The notes under the pieces are model-generated. The model saw only the letters and a program-made list of their open reading frames with translations, did not search any database and was not told where the DNA came from. From Candidatus Dadabacteria bacterium (lineage in GTDB: Bacteria > Desulfobacterota_D > UBA1144 > Nemesobacterales > UBA2774): 7,410 bases of DNA. Within the stretch, counting starts at the first letter, position 1; every line of letters begins with the position of its first letter. Position numbers and translations under genes: made by a program. The stretch spans positions 1-7,410 of the forward strand of contig QIHJ01000134.1 of NCBI GenBank assembly GCA_003229065.1, written 5' to 3'. Positions 7,046 to 7,410 of this stretch are shown here, in pieces.

Positions 7046-7410
7046 TTAATAATGACAAGTCAAACAGTCCTTTAAATGCGCCAGCTCGGCCTCATCCTTT
7101 GCGTTTTTCGTATGGCACTGTATGCAAAAACCCATATTCATCCTGTTAACCTTGTAAACCTGATCCATCTGTGCTACGTCTCCGTGACACTGGGCGCACT
7201 CAAAACCGCGCTTAATATGTCTCTTATGGGTAAAATGCACATATCCGGGCATCGAGTTGACTTTGACCCAAGGGATCGGCTCTTTGTTATTCCAGTACTC
7301 CCTTACTTTGGCTATTTCTTCTTTAATATTTATTGTAGTGCCGTCGAAATCATATTCGACATCGCGCCCTGCAATCTGAGAGTGGCAGCCCATACATTTT
7401 TTAACGGAAG
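7046..7410 (-). CDS. actA: ActA, multiheme cytochrome c subunit of Alternative Complex III (C-terminal part)
   Basis: This is the C-terminal part of the multiheme c-type cytochrome of ACIII, which takes electrons from the ActB iron-sulfur clusters on the outer face of the membrane. The gene is cut by the right edge: the frame is open through base 7410, and the methionine codon at 7391-7393 is internal because it lies inside a heme motif. Four CXXCH motifs are visible: CMGCH (7382-7396), CAQCH (7184-7198), CIQCH (7112-7126) and CLTCH (7052-7066), the last ending one residue before the stop. ActA is usually pentaheme with an N-terminal membrane anchor, so one more heme motif and the anchor are expected outside the window. 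Histidines in the HFTHKRH stretch before CAQCH and methionines in RMNMGF before CIQCH are candidate distal ligands. The stop is 12 nt before actB. Assignment rests on the heme pattern together with the actB-F context. Confidence 0.93.
   Translation of the reverse strand, partial: SVKKCMGCHSQIAGRDVEYDFDGTTINIKEEIAKVREYWNNKEPIPWVKVNSMPGYVHFTHKRHIKRGFECAQCHGDVAQMDQVYKVNRMNMGFCIQCHTKNAKDEAELAHLKDCLTCHY

Noticed and set aside
7046..7393. A complete 115-residue cytochrome starting at the ATG at 7393
   Set aside because: The frame continues upstream to the edge, and the codon just before this ATG is a cysteine that completes a CMGCH heme motif, so the ATG is internal to actA.

Overview
The window carries most of one operon, all on the minus strand. 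It encodes Alternative Complex III (ACIII, Act), the membrane complex that oxidises quinol and passes electrons to cytochrome c or directly to a terminal oxidase in bacteria that use it in place of the cytochrome bc1 complex. Transcription runs from right to left. The order is the canonical actA (multiheme cytochrome c, cut by the right edge), actB (Mop-like plus iron-sulfur subunit), actC (NrfD-like membrane subunit), actD (DUF3341 membrane subunit), actE (monoheme cytochrome c) and actF (second NrfD-like membrane subunit). A 47-codon gene for a single-helix membrane protein follows at 90-233.

The genes are tightly packed. actA and actB are 12 nt apart, actB/actC and actD/actE overlap by one base (TAATG and TGATG), actC and actD are 24 nt apart, and actE and actF are 1 nt apart. 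The first real gap (105 nt) lies after actF, before the small gene. The operon promoter and the 5' part of actA lie beyond the right edge. No RNA gene, CRISPR array, transposon or phage gene is visible.

The expected division of labour, from known ACIII structures, is as follows. ActC and ActF are paralogous helix bundles in the membrane, and ActC carries the quinol site. Electrons leave quinol through the iron-sulfur clusters of ActB to the c-type hemes of ActA and ActE on the outer face. ActD packs against the membrane core. The twin-arginine and lipobox-like N-terminus of ActB and the signal peptide of ActE agree with this placement. The host is a respiring, cytochrome-c-making bacterium with moderate GC (by eye a little under 50%). 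The sequence alone does not fix the phylum.

The window is mostly a well-known system, and I do not see an undescribed multi-gene system. The points worth a second look are the small membrane protein after actF, the missing lipobox cysteine in ActE, a 9-bp tandem repeat that builds the N-terminus of ActE, a paired 11-bp direct repeat after actF, and a four-cysteine motif kept in the Mop-like half of ActB.
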